Below, in pieces: positions 32,490 through 40,173 of a stretch of DNA of 42,267 bases (the first letter of the stretch is position 1; every line of letters begins with the position of its first letter). This DNA comes from Patescibacteria group bacterium (GTDB lineage: Bacteria > Patescibacteriota > Saccharimonadia > UBA4664). The position numbers were made by a program, and so were the translations under genes. Where the stretch lies: NCBI GenBank assembly GCA_028288925.1, contig JAQGHG010000017.1, forward strand, positions 1 through 42,267, in the 5' to 3' direction. Under the pieces are notes generated by a model, which ran no database searches, had not been told where the DNA came from, and saw nothing but the letters and a program-made list of their open reading frames with translations.

Positions 32490-34409
32490 CTATTGTATCC
32501 TACGTCGCTGGGTTTCGGCACTGCTTTGTGCGGCGGGGGCAGGATTGGGTGTTGGTGTGGGAGTAATCGCGGGGCCGGTTTCGGTGGCCTGGCCGGGGAC
32601 GGGCTGGGCTTGGGGCGTGTAGGCGGGTTGAACCGGGGTTGGAGGCGGGACGGTGGCTGCCGGAGCGGGGGCAGGCGCTACGCCGGGCTGCACGACTCCG
32701 CCCGGCCCGCTGGAGACGGCGGCGGTGGCGGCGGCTTCCATGCGCGAGACTTCGTCTTGGCTGAGGCGGGGCAGGGTGAAGCGGAAGTTACTTCCCTGCC
32801 CCAGTTTGGATTCTATCCAGACGCGGCCGTTGAACGCTTCGATTACGCGCCGGCAGAGGTACAGACCCAGCCCGGTGCCGCCGATGGTCCGGGTATCGGT
32901 GCTGTCGATGCGGTAGAACTTCTGGAAGAGGTGCGGGATGTCTTCGGCGGCGATGCCGAGACCGGTGTCGGATACGCTGACGGTGACGTCTTTTTCGGTG
33001 CCTTCCAGGATCACCTTGATTCCCCCTTCGGGTGTAAATTTAACGGCGTTGTCGATGAGGTTCATTACTACCTCGCGCAGCCGTTCGGGATTGACCGCTA
33101 CATAATATAGTGGCGAAATGGTCTTACCGGTTTGATTGCCTATCTGGTAGACCAGGGTGAGCTTCTTCTTCTGGACGGTAAACTGCATGTCGTCGACGGC
33201 GCTCTGGAGGAGCTTGCCCAGATTGGTGGGCTCGATTTTGGCGTTGAGTTGGCCTTCTTCGGCTTTGGTGACGCTTAGTAGGTCGCGGAAGAGCTCACCC
33301 AGGTGGGAGATGGTCTCGTGGGCTTTGGTGAGGTATTTCATAGCGCGGTCGTCGATGGTGGCGACGTTGGCGTTCATGGCCAGCGAGATATAGCCTTCGA
33401 TTGCCGCGACGGGCGTGCGCATTTCGTGGCTGGCGGTGCTCACGAATTCTTCTTTTTGGCGCTCCACTTCTTTTTCCTGGCTGATGTCGCGGAAGAGGGC
33501 GATGGCGCCGGTGGGGTTTTTGGCATCGTCGTACATGGGCGATACGGAGAGGCTGAGCTGTACTTTGCGGCCGGAGCGCGTGGTGGTGGTAAGGTTGTCG
33601 CGGACCACGGTGATTTGTTTGCTCCAGGCTTCATTGAAAGGATCGGTGAGCTCGGAGAGGGGTTGGTCTTCGGTGTTTTTGAGCTGAAGCACGGCGTTGT
33701 AGTCGATATTTTGGGCGCTGGCTTCGTCCCAGCCGGTCAGTTCCTGGGCAGCTTTGTTGAAGAGCTGGATCTTGTGGGTGCCGTCGATCACCATTACGCC
33801 TTCGCCGATGCTCGACATGATGGTATCGGCCTTGAGCTGGGCAGTCGAAAATTGTCCGGCGGTGCCGCTGGGCTTGGCGGCGCCACTGCTGCTACCGGTG
33901 GCTTTGCGGCCGCGCGAATGAACCCATTCGGCCAGCCCGGCGGCGGTGATGGTGAGGACTAGCTGCACGATGTGGTCGCGGATGTAGGGGGCGTGCAGGC
34001 CCTGCATGACGATCTCGAAGGCATAGTACGCTACGGTCAGCCCAAGTACCGTGAGTGTCTCGGCCAAGCCAAAGATGCCGGCGGCGACGATCGCCAGCAG
34101 CCACAGCGAGTAATACGGCGAGTCCAGGCCGCCGGTGGTAGTGATGACGAGCGCGAGATTGAGCGCCGTGATGAGCGTGAGGATGAGCGTGGAGAGGGCT
34201 AGGCGTTGCCGTGAAAGTATTTGATGCAGCGTGAGGTAATAGACGGCTCCGATGGCGCCCATAATGGCGGCGGCCAGTGATAATCCAGTATTTGTAAGGA
34301 TATGGGGCGAAATGCCGTAGATACTGAAGATTACCACGGCAATCACACCACCCATCGCGGCCTGGATGATGCCGAGCGTCTTCAAACTACGTAAGCGTTG
34401 ATCTGACAT
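32490..34409 (-). CDS. Membrane sensor histidine kinase with PAS domain
   Basis: 639 aa from MSDQRLRS. About six transmembrane helices in the first 165 residues, then a PAS domain (about 190-310) read as IMSSIGEGVMVIDG...FRDISQEKE. HisKA has phospho-acceptor H328 in STASHEMRTP. HATPase_c motifs are N (LIDNAVKF), G1 (DTGLGI) and G2 (GGTGLGLYL). The C-terminal 70 residues are Pro/Ala-rich, like the tail of its response regulator. No extracellular sensor loop of size is seen, so it may sense a membrane or cytosolic cue. Start is uncertain: GTG 34436 is the alternative. Confidence 0.93.
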   Translation of the reverse strand: MSDQRLRSLKTLGIIQAAMGGVIAVVIFSIYGISPHILTNTGLSLAAAIMGAIGAVYYLTLHQILSRQRLALSTLILTLITALNLALVITTTGGLDSPYYSLWLLAIVAAGIFGLAETLTVLGLTVAYYAFEIVMQGLHAPYIRDHIVQLVLTITAAGLAEWVHSRGRKATGSSSGAAKPSGTAGQFSTAQLKADTIMSSIGEGVMVIDGTHKIQLFNKAAQELTGWDEASAQNIDYNAVLQLKNTEDQPLSELTDPFNEAWSKQITVVRDNLTTTTRSGRKVQLSLSVSPMYDDAKNPTGAIALFRDISQEKEVERQKEEFVSTASHEMRTPVAAIEGYISLAMNANVATIDDRAMKYLTKAHETISHLGELFRDLLSVTKAEEGQLNAKIEPTNLGKLLQSAVDDMQFTVQKKKLTLVYQIGNQTGKTISPLYYVAVNPERLREVVMNLIDNAVKFTPEGGIKVILEGTEKDVTVSVSDTGLGIAAEDIPHLFQKFYRIDSTDTRTIGGTGLGLYLCRRVIEAFNGRVWIESKLGQGSNFRFTLPRLSQDEVSRMEAAATAAVSSGPGGVVQPGVAPAPAPAATVPPPTPVQPAYTPQAQPVPGQATETGPAITPTPTPNPAPAAQSSAETQRRRIQ

Positions 34410-34525
34410 TATCTGGTTCGCGCACTCACCTAACACATTATGCTTGTGGTTAATTATGGGGTCTTAGGGTGTTTCCTGCAAGCTTGAGCGTCGCGGGTGC
34501 CTCGCTCAGGGTCGGACCTAGCGAT

Positions 34526-34554
34526 TGGACAAATGGGTAAGAACCTGCTATATT
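34526..34554 (+). promoter_or_regulatory. Promoter of tRNA-Glu
   Basis: TGGACA (34526-34531), 17-nt spacer, TATATT (34549-34554), with the mature tRNA starting 22 nt later. Confidence 0.6.
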
Positions 34555-34575
34555 TGTATGGTTTTACAGCTGTAC

Positions 34576-34650
34576 GGTCCCATCGTCTAGCGGTTAGGAC
34601 GCTGCCCTCTCACGGCGGTAACAGGGGTTCGAATCCCCTTGGGACTACCA
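34576..34650 (+). tRNA. tRNA-Glu (anticodon CTC)
   Basis: Full cloverleaf. Acceptor GGTCCCA pairs with TGGGACT (1:72 is G·U). The anticodon stem CTGCC/GGCGG encloses loop CTCTCAC, with anticodon CTC. T-stem AGGGG/CCCCT has loop TTCGAAT. Discriminator is A and the CCA end is encoded. Its 3' half is also read, on the other strand, as the C-terminus of a serine recombinase, showing that it is an integration site. Confidence 0.95.
34610..34650. other. Presumed integration (att) core within tRNA-Glu
   Basis: The 3' part of tRNA-Glu forms the last codons of the recombinase remnant. This is the usual result when an integrated element keeps its recombinase gene next to the attachment site. I found no second copy of this tRNA segment to the right, so the element seems decayed. 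Confidence 0.55.
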
Positions 34651-35237
34651 TTGGAATATTCTCATGAGCCTTTAGAGCATCGAAGGCCTTTTTCGTACTC
34701 ACGCACATTGGCATTACACTGGTTCCAGAACTTTTGCCGTCATATGTTAAGCCAGCAGGAAATAACCATCTTTGGAACTTTTGTTTAACCTCTATATCAT
34801 CAAGTTCATCCCAAACGCGACCTATGCGGCTTAGGCTCGAAAAGCCAAATTCGACAATTTCAGATACGTCTTCATCCATCTCTTTATAGCTACTAATCTC
34901 CAACTTTTTCTTAGCTATCTCAACATCGTTATCAATCAGTAACTGCTTCGTCTTCTCGTCCCCGTATTGCTTGGCTTAGAGCATCTTTGAGCTCGACTTG
35001 ATACTCCAGCCCTTCTATCAAAACTCTAAACTGTGATTCAACTAGTTCCTTAGGATGGCTCGTGCCCTTCCCTCTGCATTGAGAATAGTGATACTTATGA
35101 TAAACTCCTCCATTACCGCGCGGGGAGCTACCCGTCATGTTGTGGCCCTTAGAGCAAATCAGTACATTTCTCAGCGGAAATAATGGATTAGCTTTACTAT
35201 ATTTTCGCGTTGGTTTAACGCTTTGTCTACTCTTCTC
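34610..35237 (-). pseudogene. Remnant of a large serine recombinase, frameshifted and missing its N-terminus
   Basis: The frame opens at 35237, inside the end of the neighbouring RM-like gene, and reads a recombinase zinc-ribbon region (NPLFPLRNVLICSKGHNMTGSS, broken here as seen in translation, with CxxxH and a later Cys in YSQCRGKG). Then come the helical region (LVESQFRVLIEGLEYQ) and the C-terminal coil. At 34960-34963 a run of four C (G on the coding strand) shifts the frame; removing one G restores continuous reading through DEKTKQLLIDNDV to FGFSSLSRIGRVWDELDD. The last 13 residues (to RGFEPLLPP) are encoded by the tRNA-Glu antisense strand. The N-terminal catalytic domain is absent. Confidence 0.8.
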
Positions 35238-37842
35238 CTAGGCCTGTTATGGCGGAGTTAACGATTGGCGCGCGATCTTCATCGCTACCGATGGTAGCCC
35301 ATTCACGAAACCCGGCTTCTAGGTTACTAGACCAACTCATTATCTGGTTTGTGACGGTAGCGAGTTCTGTCTTTGATGGTTTTTTTATTAATACATTCTC
35401 GATATGCTCTGCTGATAGCTTTCCGTAACTTGTCCCCCCGGATTCCGTCCAAAGCTGCAGCCTGCTTTGTTCGGATCGCAGGATCGCAAATAGCCAGGCT
35501 TGAGAGTATTCATTTTCGTACTCAGGTCTCAGTCGCACAACAGCTACCCCATCGGGGCTTCCGACTAGGTCTTTGTCATGATTGATAACAAACCCAATGT
35601 TTCGTCTCTCAGGGCGAACAAGGCCTACGATAATATCATTCTTTGCGAGAGGATAAACCTTATTTGATTTCCTTTCGGCTATTCTCCATGCCTTTGTGAG
35701 CGGCTGTGGTACAACCACTCCTTCCACAGCACGAATATCTAGGCCTTCGACTAATCTCCACATTTTAGACGGTTCAGTCTCATTAAGGTCTACAGTGGCC
35801 TTTACGACGTCAGCGATTGTTCCCAGGCGAATGTGCGGCAGAGACTGGATAGATTTTATGTTCTTCAATGCTCGTGGCATTAAACGACGAGGCTTCATGT
35901 CTAGATTGGAGTGAGAAAGTATATCGTCAATATGCGCACCATTCCACGTCCTGTCCCCGCCGTCTCGAACGAAAGAGAGAAAGTCCTCGGTGATGGCATT
36001 GAAATCAGATGAGACAACGGGGTGGTTCTCTGCATCTCGTATTTCTAGGCCAGTTTCCTCGTCGCGTTTGTACGTAGGTAAGAAACCGCCCCCCATTTTG
36101 AAACCAACATTCCTAACCAAGCCAGTGTGTATGGCGTAATTGTTACGTATCGCTTCGTTCAACACAGCGGGGGGGAGTTTCACGCCGGTGAGGATATTAG
36201 AACGTAGGTCGGCATCGGATTTAGCGAAGATTCTCCTCGGTAACTCTGTTAAATTCAAAATTTGTATATGTGAGACGATCCATTCCCTCACATAACCGTA
36301 GAGCGTCGTGCATAAGTACCCCTCCGGCAAAATTATTGATATCCTACCGTTATTTGCCAGCATTTTGTAGCATCGCTCAATAAATAGGATGCCAAGCTGC
36401 TGTGATCCCAAAATTTCTTCTGTCATAACCCATTTTTTGCTCGTCTCATCAATGGCCCAGACATGCCCGAGGTCATAATGTTTCAAAACATTGGGATTCT
36501 TTTCTAGCGTTTTCGCTCCAAAGGGCGGGTTGCATAAAAGAACGTCCATTTCCTGTTCCCACAAGGAATGGTTTTCAATCGAATCATCGCGGAACAAATT
36601 GGTCTGCCCATCGCGATTTAGAATCATGTTAATTATTGCCAAGTCATACGCTTTGGGATCTTTATCTATTCCAAAGATTCTTTGAACTATGTCAGCATCG
36701 CCCTTCCGAGTTCTAAATTCCAAGGCCGAAGCGAGAAAATCGGCAGTTCCCATTGCGGGATCAGCGATTTTGTCATTGGGACCTATTTGAGCCATTTCAA
36801 CCATCGTCTCAATTAGCGTCATTGGTGTGAAGTATTGATCTAGACTCTTTTTGAATACTGCGGGGACAAAGGACATAAATACTTGTTGCATAGACTCAGT
36901 GGAAGCCGATGAAAGATTGATGCCTTCTATAAGCGCAACTACTGCCCGCAGTGCTGAATCAGTTAATTCAGAAACTGAAGACGGAGAGAATAGTGTTTCC
37001 GCTCGGCTATATCTTTTGCCAGCAACTCTGTATACTTCATCAACCCTATCTCTAAAACTCGGATCAACACCCTTCAAAACCTGTAATTTCAATTCTTTTG
37101 AGGTCGACTGGGCAGCTTCTTTTTCGTCACAATACCGGGCCAGTAGTAACTTAACGGTTTCCTTATATCTCGTGTGCTCATCATTAACTCCATGAGAGCG
37201 CATGGCATTAGCTATACCGTGTAAAATCCCCACTAGGTTTTCGGCTGGCGTAAGCGTTTCAAAGATAATTGCTTTTGATTTATAAGTTGTGCCGTATTTA
37301 GGCAGGTTCGCTAGACTATCTTGAACAACTTCAGTGATTTGGCCGCCCTTGTCGCTCTTTACCGACTTTGTGAACAGAAACCTATTGATATCATCCCAAT
37401 AAACACCCAGAACATCGGTCCTCGCAAGTTGCCTCATCGCAGGCTCTAGTTGGAACTTAACGCCACCCTCTTTCTTGGAAGAATCTCGCTTTATTTCGCC
37501 GACCAACAAAGCATGGTTTAAACGCTTATCAAATGGCAAGTGCGCAAGTTCAACTACACGATCGTCATAGACGATAATGTCGCATCTGAGTGTGTTCCGT
37601 CCAGATTCTCCTAGGTGCTTTAGAATAACCGTCTCTACGTCGATTTGATTTTTTGGGTAACCACGCTCCAAAAGATATTTGATGCAGTCGATTCTTCTCG
37701 CTTCTTCCGACACAGTAAGACCATCTTTCGCCAGCATCGTGACGTTCAAAGGACCCCTTACTGGGCAAACCAGGAGAGCCTGATCAGTTTTTACCATCGT
37801 GGCGGCAATTTGTTCAACTGTTGCGATGCCTTCTTGCGCCAT
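35227..37842 (-). CDS. Single-chain restriction-modification-like protein (nuclease + N6-adenine methylase + target recognition)
   Basis: 871 aa. The N-terminal HsdR_N-like PD-(D/E)xK domain has E70, D88, E116-x-K118 and Q131, all the usual active-site positions. A helical linker runs to about 330. The N6-adenine methylase has QYFTP, motif I DPAMGT (361-366) and motif IV NPPF (438-441). The last 230 residues (from about IRLGTIADVVKA) resemble an HsdS target-recognition half. This order fits a type IIG enzyme. No separate HsdR motor or HsdS gene is near. Codon use is visibly more AT-rich than the flanks. Start ATG has GGAG 5 nt upstream. Its stop overlaps the recombinase remnant. Confidence 0.82.
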   Translation of the reverse strand: MAQEGIATVEQIAATMVKTDQALLVCPVRGPLNVTMLAKDGLTVSEEARRIDCIKYLLERGYPKNQIDVETVILKHLGESGRNTLRCDIIVYDDRVVELAHLPFDKRLNHALLVGEIKRDSSKKEGGVKFQLEPAMRQLARTDVLGVYWDDINRFLFTKSVKSDKGGQITEVVQDSLANLPKYGTTYKSKAIIFETLTPAENLVGILHGIANAMRSHGVNDEHTRYKETVKLLLARYCDEKEAAQSTSKELKLQVLKGVDPSFRDRVDEVYRVAGKRYSRAETLFSPSSVSELTDSALRAVVALIEGINLSSASTESMQQVFMSFVPAVFKKSLDQYFTPMTLIETMVEMAQIGPNDKIADPAMGTADFLASALEFRTRKGDADIVQRIFGIDKDPKAYDLAIINMILNRDGQTNLFRDDSIENHSLWEQEMDVLLCNPPFGAKTLEKNPNVLKHYDLGHVWAIDETSKKWVMTEEILGSQQLGILFIERCYKMLANNGRISIILPEGYLCTTLYGYVREWIVSHIQILNLTELPRRIFAKSDADLRSNILTGVKLPPAVLNEAIRNNYAIHTGLVRNVGFKMGGGFLPTYKRDEETGLEIRDAENHPVVSSDFNAITEDFLSFVRDGGDRTWNGAHIDDILSHSNLDMKPRRLMPRALKNIKSIQSLPHIRLGTIADVVKATVDLNETEPSKMWRLVEGLDIRAVEGVVVPQPLTKAWRIAERKSNKVYPLAKNDIIVGLVRPERRNIGFVINHDKDLVGSPDGVAVVRLRPEYENEYSQAWLFAILRSEQSRLQLWTESGGTSYGKLSAEHIENVLIKKPSKTELATVTNQIMSWSSNLEAGFREWATIGSDEDRAPIVNSAITGLGEE

Positions 37843-37888
37843 ATAACTCCATCTCTTGCTGCAATGAATTATAGGTGAAAGCGGTTTT

Positions 37889-37924
37889 GTTACAACCTCT
37901 ACAAAATGTGGAGGTTCCAGTAAC
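37889..37924. promoter_or_regulatory. Hairpin/operator-like repeat upstream of the RM-like gene
   Basis: GTTAC (37889-37893) plus AACCTC (37894-37899) pair with GAGGTT (37911-37916) and GTAAC (37920-37924). It lies about 50 nt before the ATG and could be a control site. The rest of 37843-38055 holds nothing I can call. Confidence 0.4.
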
Positions 37925-38055
37925 TTCGGGTAGTCTTGGATGTGACCACTACGTGATAGGTTGCAGTATCGAGTATAGATCTTTCAGCTCGTGGACTAGT
38001 TGGTTCCAATTTAAAACACGGTAGTCTACCAGGAATCATATCTCTTAGAACCATT

Positions 38056-38090
38056 AATCCACCGGAACTTCAAAATAGCTCCGGTGGATT
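38056..38090 (-). terminator. Hairpin after the ThrRS gene
   Basis: AATCCACCGGA (38056-38066) pairs with TCCGGTGGATT (38080-38090) over 11 bp, 13-nt loop, 10 nt past the ThrRS stop. The T-tract on the minus strand is poor. Confidence 0.6.
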
Positions 38091-38099
38091 TGGTTTTGG

Positions 38100-39437
38100 C
38101 TACCGGATTTGCCGGCTGAGCAGCTCCGGCCATTCGCGCGGGATGAACGGCTTGCCGGCCGAGGCGGCGAGGATTTTTTGCACGGCCTCCTCTAGCTCGG
38201 GTGAGCCGGCGGCCTCCTTCTCTCCTATTACGATGGCATGGGGCACGAGGTCTTCGCGGGCTTGTTTGAGCTTTTTGCCGACGCTGTCGTTGCGGTCGTC
38301 GATTTCGAGGCGGACGGGCCGGCCGGCTAGCCGGGCGCTGAGCTCTTGGCAGAGGGCAATGTGCTGATCGCTCACGGGGATGAGACGGATCTGCACCGGG
38401 TGAAGCCAGAGCGGCAGGCTGCCGGGAAATCCGTCGAGCGCCATGTATAGGTAGCGCTCGATGCCGCCGGGGATGGCCGAGTGGATGATCACGGGGTGGC
38501 GGCTCTCCCCGGCTTCGTCGATGTATTGGATGCCTAGGCGCGGGGCGTTGCCGATGTCGATCTGGACGCAGGCGATCTCGCGGGACTGGCCGAGCGCGTC
38601 GATGATTTTGTAGTCGACGTTGATGATCCAATACCGGTCCTCGTGGTCATTGATGACGCCCACCAGCACGTCGCGGTCCAGTCCGGCGGCTACTTGTAGG
38701 ATTTCGGCCCGGTAGCGCTCCCAATGCGCGGGCGAGGATACTTCGATGGCGACTTCGTATTCGCGGCCGAGCTCCCGGCCGCTGGCCAGGATTTGCTCCT
38801 GGAACTTGGGAAACCACTCGAAAGCCTGCGCCACATCGCGGAAGTACGGGTGGATGTCGGGCATGTAGAACCGGCGCTGGCGGTAGAGCAGCATGCACTC
38901 GCCCCTTTGCTCGTGCCGGTAGCAGTCGGATATCGAAAAGTGCGCGAAGGGCAGGTTTCGATAGCTCAGCGCGTGCTGCTGGGCGAGGTTGAATTGCGGG
39001 TAGCTGGCGTCGTAGCTCATCACCACTTCATTGGCGCCGGATTTGAACCGGTAGAGGCGGTCGCCGTAGAGCCGCGCGTAGGCCGCCACCACGGGGTGGT
39101 CGAGGTTGAAGATGTTTGAGCCGTTGACCTCATACACGGGCAGGCCGACGCGGTGTACGAGCATGCGGGCATAGTCTTGCACGAGCCGGCGCATCAGGTT
39201 GGCCTTGAAGTCGTACTGGGCGATGCCGATGTCGGCGTTGGGCTCCCAGCCGAAGCCAAATTTCTTGGCAATGGCTAGGTAGTCCGGCTTGCCTTCGGCG
39301 CCACGATTGACTTCGTGGCGCAAGGCTTCGCGTTTGACGAACAGCCGGAAATCATCCGACCCCTCCCCCGCTTTCACATAAGCTTGGGCGTCGATGATTT
39401 GGCCGTTCTTTTTGATGACGTAATAATTGTCTTTCAT
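38100..39437 (-). CDS. thrS: Threonyl-tRNA synthetase, compact form without TGS and editing domains
   Basis: Class II synthetase, 445 aa, about 200 residues shorter than E. coli ThrRS: it lacks the TGS and N2 editing domains, so Ser-mischarging must be cleared otherwise. Motif 2 is CYRHEQRGE (R174, E176), motif 3 ends IPGGIERYL (R328), and an anticodon-binding domain occupies about 335-445. Of the three zinc ligands, H196 (PDIH) and H319 (VIIH) are kept, but the Cys position is S145 (DASYPQ) in a gapless alignment to the E. coli MNCPGH segment. It is preceded by a leader-peptide attenuator and an SD-masking hairpin. No other tRNA synthetase gene is in the window. Confidence 0.92.
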   Translation of the reverse strand: MKDNYYVIKKNGQIIDAQAYVKAGEGSDDFRLFVKREALRHEVNRGAEGKPDYLAIAKKFGFGWEPNADIGIAQYDFKANLMRRLVQDYARMLVHRVGLPVYEVNGSNIFNLDHPVVAAYARLYGDRLYRFKSGANEVVMSYDASYPQFNLAQQHALSYRNLPFAHFSISDCYRHEQRGECMLLYRQRRFYMPDIHPYFRDVAQAFEWFPKFQEQILASGRELGREYEVAIEVSSPAHWERYRAEILQVAAGLDRDVLVGVINDHEDRYWIINVDYKIIDALGQSREIACVQIDIGNAPRLGIQYIDEAGESRHPVIIHSAIPGGIERYLYMALDGFPGSLPLWLHPVQIRLIPVSDQHIALCQELSARLAGRPVRLEIDDRNDSVGKKLKQAREDLVPHAIVIGEKEAAGSPELEEAVQKILAASAGKPFIPREWPELLSRQIR

Positions 39438-39445
39438 TACAGGAG

Positions 39446-39489
39446 CTCCATTTAGTAGGTGTGGACTCTGGGCGCCGTTCTAAATGGAG
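39446..39489 (-). promoter_or_regulatory. SD-sequestering hairpin of thrS
   Basis: CTCCATTTAG (coding strand, 39489-39480) pairs with CTAAATGGAG (39455-39446) over 10 bp. The GGAG of the second arm is the thrS SD, 8 nt before the ATG, so pairing would block initiation. Confidence 0.65.
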
Positions 39490-39505
39490 TTTTGTGCCGA
39501 GATAC

Positions 39506-39527
39506 AAAAAACTCCCGCTGCCGGGAG
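39506..39527 (-). terminator. Attenuator (3:4) of the thrS leader
   Basis: CTCCCG (39527-39522 on the coding strand) pairs with CGGGAG (39517-39512) around GCAG, followed by six T (39511-39506). It lies 30 nt after the leader-peptide stop and 68 nt before the thrS ATG. Confidence 0.85.
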
Positions 39528-39599
39528 AATTTTGAGCATTCGCAACTACCGGCAGGCTAGAACGTAGCTGTCGCTGTCTCGGGGATGACGATGTAGTTG
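39518..39599 (-). promoter_or_regulatory. Competing 1:2 and 2:3 pairings of the thrS leader
   Basis: Region 2 (coding strand CTGCCGG, 39555-39549) pairs with CCGGCAG (39524-39518), which is part of the terminator stem, forming an antiterminator. Region 2 also extends as GTAGTTG (39549-39543), which pairs with CAACTAC inside the leader ORF (39599-39593). The three pairings exclude one another. Confidence 0.75.
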
Positions 39600-39613
39600 G
39601 CGAAATGTTTCAT
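39557..39613 (-). CDS. Threonine leader peptide of thrS
   Basis: 18 aa, MKHFANYIVIPETATATF. Three Thr codons (ACA, ACA, ACG) lie in the last six codons, just before the stop. Ribosome stalling there when Thr-tRNA is scarce would cover region 1, let region 2 pair with region 3 and so prevent termination. TATAAT is 7 nt before its ATG, so the ORF is at the very 5' end of the mRNA without SD. Confidence 0.78.
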   Translation of the reverse strand: MKHFANYIVIPETATATF

Positions 39614-39620
39614 GGTGGTG

Positions 39621-39649
39621 ATTATAACACGCTTGAGCTTATTGGTCAA
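39621..39649 (-). promoter_or_regulatory. Promoter of the thrS leader
   Basis: TTGACC (39649-39644), 17-nt spacer, TATAAT (39626-39621), 7 nt from the leader ATG. Near-consensus. It overlaps the end of the upstream gene on the same strand. Confidence 0.88.
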
Positions 39650-40173
39650 ATCTTGGCTTTGTCGACGAGATAATGCAGCTTCACTCGTCCGCCGCTTAGC
39701 TCCTCGACGCTTTTGAAGGTGAGCTTGAGGTCGAAGTCTGCTGGGGCGAAGAGGTTTATGCCTTGGCCGATGATATGCGATTCAACTGTCAGAATAACTT
39801 CATCGATGAGCTGCTGTTTGGCAAAAGCGCTGTTAATTTCTCCGCCGCCGACCAGCAGTACGGTATCTACCTTTCCTTCGAGCTGATCCAGGACATCTTG
39901 GGGAGAGGCTGCAGGTGTGTAAATCGGGTCTAGGTTTGCTTGCGCATGTCGTGAGACGACGACTTTGTAATCGCACTTGACGTCTTCGAAGCCGAAGCCG
40001 TCGTATTGTTCGTCGACGATGTCGAGGGTTTTGCGGCCAATCACAAAATTATTATATTGTTTGGCGGTTTCCAGATATTCTAGCCAGCCTTCGTGAGATG
40101 CGTAGTCTTCCCGGCCATCCAAGCGTGCGATGTACCCGTTGGGTGTGACGACCATTGAGCAAATTACGTTCAT
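39646..40173 (-). CDS. Dihydrofolate reductase/RibD C-terminal-family reductase
   Basis: 175 aa with the DHFR-like fold of the RibD_C family: MNVICSMVVTPNGYIA at the start, FVIGRKTLDI, then VLLVGGGEINSAF (cofactor loop) and a C-terminal strand pair. It probably uses NADPH; the substrate is not clear, since free-standing members are not always folate or riboflavin enzymes. ATG overlaps the stop of the HD gene (ATGA), so the two are coupled. Confidence 0.82.
   Translation of the reverse strand: MNVICSMVVTPNGYIARLDGREDYASHEGWLEYLETAKQYNNFVIGRKTLDIVDEQYDGFGFEDVKCDYKVVVSRHAQANLDPIYTPAASPQDVLDQLEGKVDTVLLVGGGEINSAFAKQQLIDEVILTVESHIIGQGINLFAPADFDLKLTFKSVEELSGGRVKLHYLVDKAKI

Noticed and set aside
34610-34903. 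Independent 97-aa protein
   Set aside because: Its content is the C-terminal end of the recombinase, joined to the upstream fragment after correcting one base, so it is treated as part of the pseudogene.
38018-38034. GGTAGTC near the right edge of the insertion as attR
   Set aside because: Only about 7 nt match the tRNA-Glu end, and in inverted orientation. This is chance level, so no right attachment site is claimed.
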